From an uncultured Alphaproteobacteria bacterium (GTDB lineage: Bacteria > Pseudomonadota > Alphaproteobacteria > Rs-D84): a stretch of 64,000 nucleotides of DNA. The notes below the pieces were generated by a model. That model was not told the DNA's origin. It worked only from the letters and a program-made list of their open reading frames with translations, and made no database searches. The stretch is taken from the NCBI GenBank assembly GCA_944389495.1, contig CALXMN010000003.1, positions 74,862 through 138,861 of the forward strand, written 5' to 3'. Below are positions 16,422-26,033 of this stretch, in pieces (within the stretch, counting starts at the first letter, position 1; every line of letters begins with the position of its first letter). Position numbers and translations under genes: made by a program.

Positions 16422-18179
16422 CTATGCACGAACGCCAAACCCAATACGCTTGGCCAACACCGCAGATTTACGTGCCGACAATAATTCATCAATTTTTTGT
16501 GGTGTAAATTCTGTTTTTACATCTTCGCCATCGTGTTCCAATAACGTACGTCTAAGCAGTGCCGTCAGTTCGCGTTGTAATTCGCGCACCCCGTCTTCGG
16601 ATGTATAGTTGCGTATCAAATGACGCAATGCTTTATCGTCAATTATAATGTTGTCGGTATTCCATCCCGTATCGCGTGCGGCGCGTGCAATCAGATGTTC
16701 ACGTGCAATTTGCACTTTTTCATCTTCGCTGTATCCGGGAATTTCGATAATTTCCATACGATCTTTCAGTGCGTTTGACATATTTAAACTGTTTGCGGTC
16801 GCGATGAACAAAACATTTGACAGGTCAAAGTCAACCTCCAGATAATGATCACGAAAAGATTTATTTTGTTCCGGATCCAAAATTTCCAATAAGGCTGATT
16901 CGGGGTCGCCGCGCCAATCACGTCCCATTTTGTCGATTTCATCCAACACGATAACGGGATTATTTGCTTTGCAGCGTTTCAATGCGTCCATAATGCGCCC
17001 CGTTTGTGCGCCGATATATGTTTTGCGATGACCGCGGAAATGCGCCTCGTCAGAAATTCCGCCCAGTGATATGCGTTGATACTTGCGCCCCAGTGCGTCG
17101 GCAATGGATTTACACAGCGATGTTTTCCCAACGCCCGGTGCACCGACAAAGCACAAAATACTGCCCTGGTTGCCGCCCGTCTTTTTCATAACCGCAATGT
17201 GTTCTAAAATGCGCTCTTTGACCGCCTGCATACCAGAATGCTGGGAATCCAGAACGGCGCGTGCTGTTTTTAAATCGATTGGTGCAACGTCTGATTTTTC
17301 CCACGGCATAGCCAAAACTTCTTCGATATACGTCTTTAACAAGCCGCCTTCATTTGACATAGGCGACATACTGCGCATACGTTTCCATTCTGACATTGCT
17401 TTATCCCGGGCATCGCGTGGCATTGCGGAACGCTCTATACGTTTGCGCAGATTTTCGGTATCTGCTTCGTCACTGTCGTCGCCCATTTCACGTTGGATTG
17501 CGCGCATTTTTTCTTGTAAAATTGCCTCGCGCCGGCCATTTTCCATCTGTTGCTGGATGCGGCGATTAATTGAATTTTCGATTTTTGCGGTTTCCGCCAT
17601 CAAGTTAATTTTTTCAAGCAACAGCATTAATTTTTCGCGCCACGATTGTGTGCGCAGAATACGCACCGCATCATCTGTATCTATGTCCGCCGATTGAATA
17701 ACAGAATCAACAAATGCAGCCATTGGATAATTCTGGATAATTGCGCGCATCTTTTCCAATTTAAATTTACGCGACGCGGACAACGCCTGCATATTTTCAG
17801 CCACCTTGTCGCGCAGGGCAATTGTTTGTTCGGATTCACTGTCGTCCAGAATTTCAATTGGCGTTGTTTCTGCTGTGAATATGCTGTTTTCAACCTGAGT
17901 ATTGTCCAGTTTTACAACATCGGTTGTTCGAATAATTGCGTGCAGCGTCCCATCCGGCAGACGTAAAACCTGGGCAATATCGCCAAGCGTACCAACATCA
18001 TATACGTCTTCGGGTGATGCCGGATATGACCAACTGTGCTGTGGCGTAATGACCAGTTTTTGATTCGCGGCGGCGGCGGCCTCGATACAGGCGACAGACG
18101 CAGGATTATCAATATATACCGGTACCGTTAAACCCGGATGTACAATTAAATCACGAAAAGGTAAAATATAATTTCTCAT
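16422..18179 (-). CDS. lon: Lon-like AAA+ protein lacking the peptidase domain
   Basis: 585 residues. A shortened Lon N-domain is followed by a long coiled-coil region rich in Lys/Glu (about 190-260) and a complete AAA+ module: Walker A GAPGVGKTS (about 346), GHRKTYIGAQTGR pore loop, Walker B VIVLDEIDKMG (about 408), sensor region NALKDRMEII. The chain then stops at AKRIGFGVRA, just where the serine-lysine peptidase domain begins in ordinary Lon (about 780-800 residues). tsaB begins eight bases later, so no peptidase sequence remains in any frame. It can probably bind and unfold proteins but not cut them. No frameshift is visible inside the AAA+ part. Confidence 0.88.
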   Translation of the reverse strand: MRNYILPFRDLIVHPGLTVPVYIDNPASVACIEAAAAANQKLVITPQHSWSYPASPEDVYDVGTLGDIAQVLRLPDGTLHAIIRTTDVVKLDNTQVENSIFTAETTPIEILDDSESEQTIALRDKVAENMQALSASRKFKLEKMRAIIQNYPMAAFVDSVIQSADIDTDDAVRILRTQSWREKLMLLLEKINLMAETAKIENSINRRIQQQMENGRREAILQEKMRAIQREMGDDSDEADTENLRKRIERSAMPRDARDKAMSEWKRMRSMSPMSNEGGLLKTYIEEVLAMPWEKSDVAPIDLKTARAVLDSQHSGMQAVKERILEHIAVMKKTGGNQGSILCFVGAPGVGKTSLCKSIADALGRKYQRISLGGISDEAHFRGHRKTYIGAQTGRIMDALKRCKANNPVIVLDEIDKMGRDWRGDPESALLEILDPEQNKSFRDHYLEVDFDLSNVLFIATANSLNMSNALKDRMEIIEIPGYSEDEKVQIAREHLIARAARDTGWNTDNIIIDDKALRHLIRNYTSEDGVRELQRELTALLRRTLLEHDGEDVKTEFTPQKIDELLSARKSAVLAKRIGFGVRA

Positions 18180-18223
18180 AGCGCATTTAATATAAGAATT
18201 TTTTTATAATTTTTCAAGGTCTA

Positions 18224-18253
18224 TAAAAAATCCCCCAACGGGGGAATTTTTTA
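18224..18253 (-). terminator. Intrinsic terminator after the small membrane-protein gene
   Basis: TCCCCC/GGGGGA stem with flanking A- and T-runs on both sides. It ends the gene at 18274-18501 before the lon-like operon. Confidence 0.8.
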
Positions 18254-18273
18254 TCGTAATATCGTTGTGTTTC

Positions 18274-18501
18274 TTAACGACGACGACCATACCCGTTGTA
18301 TTGGGCGCTGTTGCTGGAACGTTTTGATAAATAGCGTGCCGCAATCAACGCCAGCCATTCGAACGCCAACAATCCCATCCATCCCAACTTGGCATCAAAT
18401 CCCGGAACCCAGCCCAGAACATAAACAATTTGTGCAATAAATGAAATATATAAAATTCCAAATATACCCGTAAAGAACACTTTTTTTACTTTTCCGAACA
18501 T
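18274..18501 (-). CDS. Small inner-membrane protein, two TM segments
   Basis: 75 residues. Hydrophobic stretches around residues 10-32 and 42-58 form a likely helical hairpin, followed by a basic tail (SKRSSNSAQYNGYGRRR). I start at MFGKVKK, which has AAAGG seven bases upstream; a TTG two codons earlier is possible. It lies just downstream of the tmRNA gene on the same strand. Function unknown. Confidence 0.6.
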   Translation of the reverse strand: MFGKVKKVFFTGIFGILYISFIAQIVYVLGWVPGFDAKLGWMGLLAFEWLALIAARYLSKRSSNSAQYNGYGRRR

Positions 18502-18547
18502 TTTCAAACCTTTTATTTAATAATTGTTCCCCCCGATAAAGCATTTA

Positions 18548-18871
18548 CAAAATACCGGGTTTCTGTTGCTGGGCACCCGGTGGCCCCGCAATATGCTGAA
18601 ACGGATATAATCAACAATCGCCAACTATATCCAATCCTTTAATTAGGCAGCCATTGCAAGGCGAACGTTGTCGTTCGCAGCGATTCTATCGCCATTCAGT
18701 TTTTATTTGGCTTTTAACGACACCACGTCGGATTCAGCCGATTTGCCTTTACTGCGCCTGTCGAAACTATGTCAGCCCCATATTTTTTATTGGTGGAGCT
18801 GTGGGGTACCGCCCCCCAGTCCAAAACGACTATTCCGCAACGGGTTCAGAATCATCATCACTTTCGTGACA
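18548..18871 (-). ncRNA. ssrA: Permuted two-piece tmRNA (ssrA)
   Basis: Read on the minus strand, the acceptor piece comes first and ends CAGCTCCACCA near 18788. After a short AT spacer the coding piece begins GGGGCTGACATAGTTTCGACAGG near 18773; GGGGCTG pairs with CAGCTCC to form the acceptor stem. The tag frame follows at about 18653-18688 and encodes ANDNVRLAMAA then TAA, a typical AND...AA degradation tag. The gene ends with a CCGGGT hairpin (18554-18581). A TTGCAT/TATAAT promoter 16 bases apart (18878-18905) places the 5' end near 18871. This order is the circular permutation known from alphaproteobacteria. The T-arm reads TGGGG-GGCGGTA-CCCCA, so the loop lacks the TTCRA consensus. Confidence 0.9.
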
Positions 18872-18877
18872 GAAATA

Positions 18878-18905
18878 ATTATAATATTTATGGTGGCAAA
18901 TGCAA
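18878..18905 (-). promoter_or_regulatory. tmRNA promoter
   Basis: On the minus strand, -35 TTGCAT at 18900-18905 and -10 TATAAT at 18878-18883 with 16 bases between them. Confidence 0.7.
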
Positions 18906-18934
18906 GTTTTTAAGTTATAATGACCAAAAACGGC

Positions 18935-20610
<1,676 letters not shown>

Positions 20611-20702
20611 CCAAAAATAAAATCGTTTTACAGTATTTGATTTTTGGACTTTTATCTGATAAGATGGCCAAAGCAATAAAAAGACAAAAAAAGGAGAACA
20701 AA

Positions 20703-21329
20703 ATGGCACTGTCATTAAAAGGCACACAAACAGAAAAGAATCTGTTGATTGCGTTTGCCGGCGAATCCCAGGCGCGCAATCGTTATACATTCTTTGCGTC
20801 CAAGGCCAAAGACGAAGGTTACCAGGCAATTGGAAAAATCTTTTTGGAAACCGCGGAACAGGAAAAAGAACACGCATCACGTTTGTTTAAATTTCTTGAA
20901 GGTGGTGAACTGGAAATAACGGCATCTTATCCGGCGGGTAAAATCGGAACGACATTGGAAAATCTTCAGGCGGCCGCATATGGTGAACACGAAGAAAACA
21001 CCAATATGTATCCAAAATTTGCGCAAATCGCGGCCCAAGAAGGTTTTGATTCCATTGCCGAAGTGTTAAAGAATATTGGCTATGCGGAACGTTATCACGA
21101 ATCCCGCTATCGCGCGTTGATTGATGCAATTGAATCAGGCACATTGTTCAAACAGGATAAAATCGTTATGTGGCGTTGCACAAACTGTGGTATGTGGCAC
21201 ATCGGGACCGAGGCACCAAAAGTATGCCCGGCCTGCCTGCATCCCCAGGGCTATTTTATCAGCGAAGGCACAATATCGCGCTGTGACACGAACGAAGGCT
21301 TCTGTGAATATGCAAAAATTGACGATTAA
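20703..21329 (+). CDS. rbr: Rubrerythrin
   Basis: 208 residues. The N-terminal four-helix di-iron domain carries repeated E..H ligand motifs (ESQARNRY, EQEKEHASRLF, YGEHEENT, ERYHESRYRALI). A C-terminal rubredoxin-like [Fe(SCys)4] domain follows: WRCTNCG near 168 and CPAC near 188. It reduces hydrogen peroxide in anaerobes and microaerophiles. AAGGAG six bases before the ATG fixes the start. A strong terminator follows. Confidence 0.95.
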   Translation: MALSLKGTQTEKNLLIAFAGESQARNRYTFFASKAKDEGYQAIGKIFLETAEQEKEHASRLFKFLEGGELEITASYPAGKIGTTLENLQAAAYGEHEENTNMYPKFAQIAAQEGFDSIAEVLKNIGYAERYHESRYRALIDAIESGTLFKQDKIVMWRCTNCGMWHIGTEAPKVCPACLHPQGYFISEGTISRCDTNEGFCEYAKIDD

Positions 21330-21347
21330 CGTTTGTTAAAAAAAACA

Positions 21348-21373
21348 AGAATCCGCCGATTGGCGGATTCTTA
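21348..21373. terminator. Intrinsic terminator after rubrerythrin
   Basis: AAGAATCCGCC/GGCGGATTCTT stem with T-run; it also overlaps the end of the convergent secreted-protein gene and probably serves both. Confidence 0.85.
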
Positions 21374-22060
21374 TTTTGTATAGTAACAATTTTCGGTATA
21401 TCTGTATGTTCCTTCGGTAGATTCAAAGGAATATTCTGTGGCGGACGGTATAAAACAATCGGTTATATCGGTACTGCCGGCGTTTGATTGGCCGCCAAAT
21501 TCAAAGGGTATATCTTGGATTGGTGGAACAATTGGACATTGTGTGCATCCGCTGTGGCTTGTGCCGGGGTTTCCATAATATCCAACCGCACAACGGTATC
21601 GGGTGTTTTTTTCGCACGTGCCGCAATCACAGGTGGCGACAACCATCTCTTCATAACCTGTATACACGGATGCTTTCCAATCTGTGCTTTCACAGTCTGT
21701 GCACGGCGGACAGGGGTCTTCGCCCGTTTCGCACATACCAACCTTTTCACAGGCATCTCTTGGTCTTTCCCCAAGAAACCAATATTCGAATAAATGTCTG
21801 CCATTTGTATCGATTAATTGGTTTAAAATCTGGGCCAAAAAGGGATTGGTGCTGGTTAATTCATTTGCCACGCTCTCAAGTCCAATGGTATATTCTGTTT
21901 CTGTCGCACATCCTGCGGTTTTGCAATATTCCTCGGTTTGTGAAACCAGATCTTCACAGGCGTTGCATAACAATGCTGTTGAACTTGACGCCGTTACATC
22001 ACACGGATTAATAATAACTGCACCAATTAATGTGCCGTATGCGATGATTTTATATTTCAT
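21371..22060 (-). CDS. Secreted Cys-rich protein, 229 aa
   Basis: Signal peptide MKYKIIAYGTLIGAVIINPCDVTASS followed by a Cys-rich mature chain with many CxxC pairs (CNAC, CPPC, CDCGTC, CTQCP). The last third (GSTDITDCFIPS...YRYTENCYY) resembles the end of the secreted protein at 43121-43828 and the GSTS.TQCY units of the giant protein. AAGGGGA seven bases before the ATG selects this start over upstream ATGs. The 150-base leader carries hairpins followed by T-runs (see leader entry). Function unknown; likely disulfide-bonded outside the cytoplasm. Confidence 0.72.
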   Translation of the reverse strand: MKYKIIAYGTLIGAVIINPCDVTASSSTALLCNACEDLVSQTEEYCKTAGCATETEYTIGLESVANELTSTNPFLAQILNQLIDTNGRHLFEYWFLGERPRDACEKVGMCETGEDPCPPCTDCESTDWKASVYTGYEEMVVATCDCGTCEKNTRYRCAVGYYGNPGTSHSGCTQCPIVPPIQDIPFEFGGQSNAGSTDITDCFIPSATEYSFESTEGTYRYTENCYYTK

Positions 22061-22224
22061 ATCCATTCCCCTTATAAAACGACCGTTTGGATTCGGCATA
22101 ATCAGGGAAATAAAAAAAACAGGAATCTGGGATAAAAAGATAAAACAAACCGCCGATTAATATCGGTGGTTTGTTTTCGACATTTATTTATAACAATTAT
22201 ATCAAAATATTCCGGTTGGGTCAA
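22061..22224 (-). promoter_or_regulatory. Promoter plus hairpin/U-tract leader
   Basis: On the minus strand: TTGACC (22219-22224) and TATAAT (22196-22201), 17 bases apart. Then an AAACCGCCGAT-type stem (about 22146-22171) followed by T-runs, a decayed second stem with eight T, and a CCG/CGG stem with TTTT, all before the ribosome-binding site of the gene at 21371-22060. The sequence is clearly related to the leader at 43853-43995. The stems could alternatively just terminate transcripts from the gene at 22232-22657. Confidence 0.6.
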
Positions 22225-22231
22225 ATTACAA

Positions 22232-22657
22232 TTATATAACCCCTGTTTTCATTTCATTGCCAACATAGAATTTGTATGATTTTGGTATAAATTGTAACAG
22301 CGTCAAATTCGGGTCATTTGGGCCCATGTATCCAAAATCGCTGTAACTGTCGCGCCAATATTTTTGCTTTTCATTTATGCTATCAATAATACGCATTTCA
22401 CCGAACAAGCGCACTGCATACCGTGCGTTCGGATTAAAATAATATAAACTGCACTTTGGATTATGATTTAATTGTTTCATTTTTGGACTGTCGCGGTCGG
22501 TTATAAAATGCAATTCCAAGTTTGTTGCATTCGCATTCAGTGCATTCATAACCGTGCGTGCTTCGGGATATTCGTCCAGGCGATTTGTACATAAAACCGT
22601 ATCGTTACACGATCTGACAACATCGACAATTGATTGTATATCATTTGTTTCCATCAT
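22232..22657 (-). CDS. Pyridoxamine 5'-phosphate oxidase-fold protein
   Basis: 141 residues of the split-barrel FMN-binding fold. VLCTNRLDEYPEARTVMNAL and LHFITDRDSPKMKQLNHNPK followed by CSLYYFNPNARYAVRLFGEMRII match the general-stress-protein-26/PNPOx-like pattern. It probably binds FMN; true pyridoxine oxidase activity is not implied. GGAG seven bases upstream marks the ATG at 22657. The start overlaps the end of the upstream lipoprotein gene by 17 bases, indicating coupling. Confidence 0.8.
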   Translation of the reverse strand: MMETNDIQSIVDVVRSCNDTVLCTNRLDEYPEARTVMNALNANATNLELHFITDRDSPKMKQLNHNPKCSLYYFNPNARYAVRLFGEMRIIDSINEKQKYWRDSYSDFGYMGPNDPNLTLLQFIPKSYKFYVGNEMKTGVI

Positions 22658-23114
22658 TTTTAATCTCCATTTTATCCAGTATATCATCCAGCATTTTAAG
22701 TGCGCTGTTTTGGCACGCGCGTCCACGCCACGACATCAGTTCTGTACCTGTTTTCTGATCTGCGATCGATATATTAAAATTCCACCACCAGAAACCATTA
22801 AACGGACACCAGAACGGATTAAACTTTTCGCGCCGTTCAGATACTTTGACTATATACCGTGCGTCATCCGGAACAACAGCGGAATCTATTTCTATGTTTT
22901 CCGTGTTGTCGATTGCGTCACGACTGGCTGTGGCGGTGCCCACAACAACGTGATAACCGCGATTGGCCATTTTTTGTTTTATACTGCGCCGCATACCATA
23001 CCCGCCACGATCTGCATAGAAAGTTTGTGTCGTATCAATTGAATTTGGTTGAACATAGACACTGTTACAGCCCACCATTACCGGTAACAACAAGATTATA
23101 AATAGTGCCTTCAT
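22641..23114 (-). CDS. Predicted lipoprotein, 157 aa
   Basis: Lipoprotein signal peptide with lipobox LPVMVGC (Cys16). The mature part includes a TADRGGYGMRRSIKQ-like region, a VVVGTATASRD strand and a Trp/Phe-rich segment (FWCPFNGFWWWNFNISIADQ), then a helical end. The pattern is like small periplasmic lipoproteins that bind envelope partners, but I cannot name a family. It is co-transcribed with the PNPOx-fold gene. Confidence 0.7.
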   Translation of the reverse strand: MKALFIILLLPVMVGCNSVYVQPNSIDTTQTFYADRGGYGMRRSIKQKMANRGYHVVVGTATASRDAIDNTENIEIDSAVVPDDARYIVKVSERREKFNPFWCPFNGFWWWNFNISIADQKTGTELMSWRGRACQNSALKMLDDILDKMEIKNDGNK

Positions 23115-23268
23115 ATCTTATCCCCTTTGCATATATCCAGTTTACAAAAACAACGATGCCCGGCACAAGTCTAAATTATATTGCGGCCGTCATTTTAAAA
23201 TATGTCGATGTGGGGCATCCGTAACATTTTGCACGCCGTACGTTCAAATTGTGGACTGCACGTAATAA

Positions 23269-23292
23269 ATAAAACCGCCATACGGCGGTTAA
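23269..23292 (-). terminator. Terminator of tRNA-Arg
   Basis: AACCGCC/GGCGGTT stem with a minus-strand T-run, directly downstream of the tRNA. Confidence 0.8.
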
Positions 23293-23296
23293 TTCC

Positions 23297-23373
23297 TGGC
23301 GCACCCGGCGCGATTCGAACGCGCAATCCCCGCCTTCGGAGGGCGATGCTCTATCCAGTTAAGCCACGGGTGC
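23297..23373 (-). tRNA. tRNA-Arg(CCG)
   Basis: Minus-strand cloverleaf: acceptor GCACCCG/CGGGTGC, D-arm, anticodon stem TCGCC/GGCGG with loop CTCCGAA (anticodon CCG), T-arm GCGCG/CGCGC with TTCGAAT, discriminator G and encoded CCA. Confidence 0.95.
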
Positions 23374-23628
23374 AACGCTGTTTTGCAAAATTATATGCAG
23401 ATTTCTATGAAAAATCAACATCTGATTTTATCTGGCTTTATATATTTTATCGGGTTTTACCGGTGGCTGTAGCCGTGCTCGGCAAGGCCAGAATATGCGT
23501 GGGTGGTTGCGCGTAAATTTTGACGGGCGTTGCCAAGACCGAAAAAACTTACGTGTCCAATCGATGTTTAGCCCGGTCCACCACGTAAAATATTTTTACG
23601 GCGTGTTTGCAGGTTCAAACGTCCCACT
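23374..23628. other. Intergenic stretch, unassigned
   Basis: About 250 bases upstream of tRNA-Arg. It includes a perfect inverted repeat CGTAAAA/TTTTACG near 23583-23600 and GC-richer patches, but no convincing gene. The tRNA promoter must lie here on the minus strand. Confidence 0.4.
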
Positions 23629-23629
23629 G

Positions 23630-23882
23630 TTTACAATTACATAAATTCCTGATATAATGTTTGCTGAATCCAATGGGAATTGGGCTCGGGACTGTGGTAG
23701 CCCACTTTATCCGGTTGTAGCACCGTGTCCGGTGTGGCGGCACGAATTGTGTTGTCATATCCCCGACTTTGATCGGAAAGTTGTTTGCTATAAAACAGGG
23801 CTTGCCTGAATGCGATAGAGCCGTTACCAAATATGTGATTTACCAACTCCCCGACCATTTGATTCCTGGGGCGGTCTTTTTA
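23630..23882 (+). ncRNA. Candidate structured RNA or long leader
   Basis: A strong promoter (TTTACA 23630-23635, 17 bases, TATAAT 23653-23658) precedes a GC-richer stretch. Its ends pair: GAATCCAATGG (23666-23676) with CCATTTGATTC (23855-23865), one mismatch. Inside are TCGGG/CCCGA, GGGCT/AGCCC and CACCG/CGGTG stems. A T-run ends it at about 23882, just before the nuclease gene. A roughly 200-nt RNA closed by one long stem is reminiscent of 6S RNA, but I see no diagnostic 6S bubble sequence. It may equally be the leader of the gene at 23908. Confidence 0.5.
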
Positions 23883-23907
23883 ATTGGACATCACAAAAGG
23901 GCGAAAA

Positions 23908-24918
23908 ATGGCGTATTTATTAGGGGGCTTCATTAGTGGTTTTATATTCTATTCAATACCTGCTTGGATTGTGTGGAAAAAGGATAGAGAACTACGAAAG
24001 ACGTTGTTGCTTTTAGCAGTAATAATAAATTTGATTTATGTTCCGATATCAATGGGTTCTGATGCCCAATATCTTTCTTTGATTTATTTGGTATTATGGG
24101 TTGTGCTGGGGATGATTGCTATAAAAACATCACGTAAAAATTATAAAAATAATAAATATGAATTGTCAGAGAATAGGGGTGTTCAAGAAAGCAAATTTTA
24201 TAATAACGACAACAGAAAGTATAAAAATGAAGGAATAAAAAACCAAGAAACAAACGTGGCGGTTGATAAGTTGATGTTAATAGACAAGCGCACTGGCTGC
24301 GACGCGACACACAAAACTTTGGTCGAACAAAAACTCACTTTGTCAGAAAGAGCAAAAATATTGGCTGGCTTAGAATTAGATTTTTATGACGCAGAGCGTT
24401 CTGAATTAGGTCAGCGTGTCCACGCAGAACTGGCGCAATACTATGATGGCGCAAGTAAAATGTTACGTACAGACTTTAAAGAACCTCTTGCGCGAGCAAT
24501 TTCGCAGCATCTGGAACGACATCCAAATATGCAAACAGAGGTAGAAGTAATGTTACTGAATGAACGTGGAATATGTGATTTAGTAGTTATAAATGGTGTG
24601 CACTGTGAGTATTTGGCCGATTTCAAAATAGCAGATAATATAACTGGTAAATATTTGGAATATTGTAAAATGCAATTACTGTTATATAGATGTGCATTAA
24701 AAGAAATGGGATACGATGTATCTAATACAGTAATGGATATTATATGTCCATCGGGGATTATAAGAATAAGTAAGTCAGATCTACAATCTGCAGCAAAGCG
24801 ACTTAACCAGACGATCGTGTTGCCAAAAGATAGTCGTTTTGCCGGACAGTATGTGGACGATTTGGATGGTTGGAAAGGGTGGCAGCACTTTTTTGAGAAT
24901 TTGCAATCCAATAAATAA
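23908..24918 (+). CDS. Membrane-anchored RecB-family nuclease
   Basis: 336 residues. Three hydrophobic segments in the first 75 residues (LLGGFISGFIFYSIPAWIVW and two more) form a membrane anchor. A charged Asn/Lys-rich linker (about 75-120) leads to a cytosolic PD-(D/E)XK domain of the RecB/Cas4 type: His in GQRVHAELAQYY (about 170), Glu in TEVEVML (about 211), Asp in GICDLVV (about 222), ADFKIA (about 238) and QLLLYRC (about 257). The full H-E-D-DxK-QxxxY set is present, so it should be catalytically able. No Fe-S cysteines of Cas4 are seen. The gene is AT-rich relative to neighbours and stands alone behind the RNA-like leader near tRNA-Arg. Defence or DNA-uptake roles are inference. Confidence 0.75.
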   Translation: MAYLLGGFISGFIFYSIPAWIVWKKDRELRKTLLLLAVIINLIYVPISMGSDAQYLSLIYLVLWVVLGMIAIKTSRKNYKNNKYELSENRGVQESKFYNNDNRKYKNEGIKNQETNVAVDKLMLIDKRTGCDATHKTLVEQKLTLSERAKILAGLELDFYDAERSELGQRVHAELAQYYDGASKMLRTDFKEPLARAISQHLERHPNMQTEVEVMLLNERGICDLVVINGVHCEYLADFKIADNITGKYLEYCKMQLLLYRCALKEMGYDVSNTVMDIICPSGIIRISKSDLQSAAKRLNQTIVLPKDSRFAGQYVDDLDGWKGWQHFFENLQSNK

Positions 24919-24978
24919 TTTATAACTTTCAAAAAACAATACGGCAGAATACAGAATTTGTACTGCAAAAGACATAAT

Positions 24979-25119
24979 CTAATCTTGGCGATGTCGTACA
25001 CGTACACCCGGTGCGATTCCAATGTGCAGACAAATACCTTTGACATACACCAAGCAGAGATTGAAACCGTGCGCCGATTTTAAGATTTCCAAAAATTCAG
25101 TTCGTCGGTTAAGACCGGC
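24979..25119 (-). pseudogene. Possible gene remnant, no start codon
   Basis: An open minus-strand frame encodes about 45 residues with protein-like composition (RRTEFLEILKSAHGFN, then CLHIGIAPGVRVRHRQD) but has a stop a few codons upstream and no ATG. It may be the decayed end of a gene between the nuclease and the phosphotransferase-like gene. Family not recognised. Confidence 0.25.
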
Positions 25120-25165
25120 AACAACCTTGTCTATGTTTTTATTTTGCTTTGCTGTCTATCGGTGG

Positions 25166-25972
25166 TTATTTACCTCTGTTATGTTTTGCATTATGCCACA
25201 ACAGGTATTTACCGACATTTGTTAAGTTCGCCAGTTTTTGAATTTTTTTATGATTTAATTTTCGTCCGGTTCGGCATTCGTAATAATCAACCAAGTCCAT
25301 TGGATTATTTCCGATTTTTTGATATTTACCCGCCATCATTGCAAACGCATAGTTTATATCTGCAACGGCGACTTCGTCCAAGTCCAACAATGCCGCAAAC
25401 TTTCCATTTTCATCCAAGATAACATTTTTTGGCGTTATGCCACAGTGGTATATTCCAACGTCTTCTGGGGCGCCACGATTCATTAATTGCACCGCGCCTG
25501 AAAATACAGCCCCCAGCACAGGATTATTTACATCGGATATATTCGTTTTGGCAACCTGGTGCGTATATTTGTGCGGGAATTTGTCCAATATGTTGACATC
25601 TATGTCATTCATTTTTACGAATAAATCGACAATGTCGTGATACAAATATTGAATTGCTTCGTTTTTCAATCCATTGCCAATGTGCTCGTACAATGTTTTA
25701 CCCGGTATAATCGGATAAACCTCTATCCAATAATGATTGTGATTATAGACGCGAATTTTCGGGGCACTAATACCGTGTTTTTCCATAGATTCAGAAATCA
25801 CAGAATTTTTTACCGCCATATCACGATGATTAAATTTGCATACAAATGTTCCATCAATCGACTTTGCAATAAAGACATTGCGCAAACTGCCCGAAATTTT
25901 GGGACGTGAAATATTGTTTGTATACGGTATGATGTCGCGTATCACAGAAAAAGTATCAATCAGTTTTAACAT
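25166..25972 (-). CDS. APH/choline-kinase-like protein lacking the catalytic Asp
   Basis: 268 residues with the aminoglycoside-phosphotransferase/choline-kinase fold: N-lobe Lys in FVCKFNH (about 46), YPIIPGKTLYEH (about 86-97), and the catalytic-loop segment H176-CGITPKN183. In active members this loop reads HxDxxxxN; here the Asp position (178) is Gly. The following metal-binding segment is kept as LLDLDE (197-199). It could be a pseudokinase or use a changed mechanism. It converges with the membrane nuclease gene. Substrate unknown. Confidence 0.72.
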   Translation of the reverse strand: MLKLIDTFSVIRDIIPYTNNISRPKISGSLRNVFIAKSIDGTFVCKFNHRDMAVKNSVISESMEKHGISAPKIRVYNHNHYWIEVYPIIPGKTLYEHIGNGLKNEAIQYLYHDIVDLFVKMNDIDVNILDKFPHKYTHQVAKTNISDVNNPVLGAVFSGAVQLMNRGAPEDVGIYHCGITPKNVILDENGKFAALLDLDEVAVADINYAFAMMAGKYQKIGNNPMDLVDYYECRTGRKLNHKKIQKLANLTNVGKYLLWHNAKHNRGK

Positions 25973-26033
25973 TGCATCCCTTGTTTTATTGTCAAATATA
26001 TTTTATGTCAACTTTTGTAAAAAGTCAAGGGGC

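Noticed and set aside
18654-18913. Small plus-strand proteins over the tmRNA locus
   Set aside because: They are antisense to the tmRNA, whose acceptor stem, tag frame and promoter are all visible on the minus strand.
23630-23882. Firm 6S RNA call
   Set aside because: Length and closing stem fit, but I cannot identify the conserved central bubble, so it is left as a candidate structured RNA.
24441-25046. 201-codon minus-strand frame opposite the membrane nuclease
   Set aside because: It is the complement of the nuclease gene, which has the catalytic motifs in order on the plus strand.
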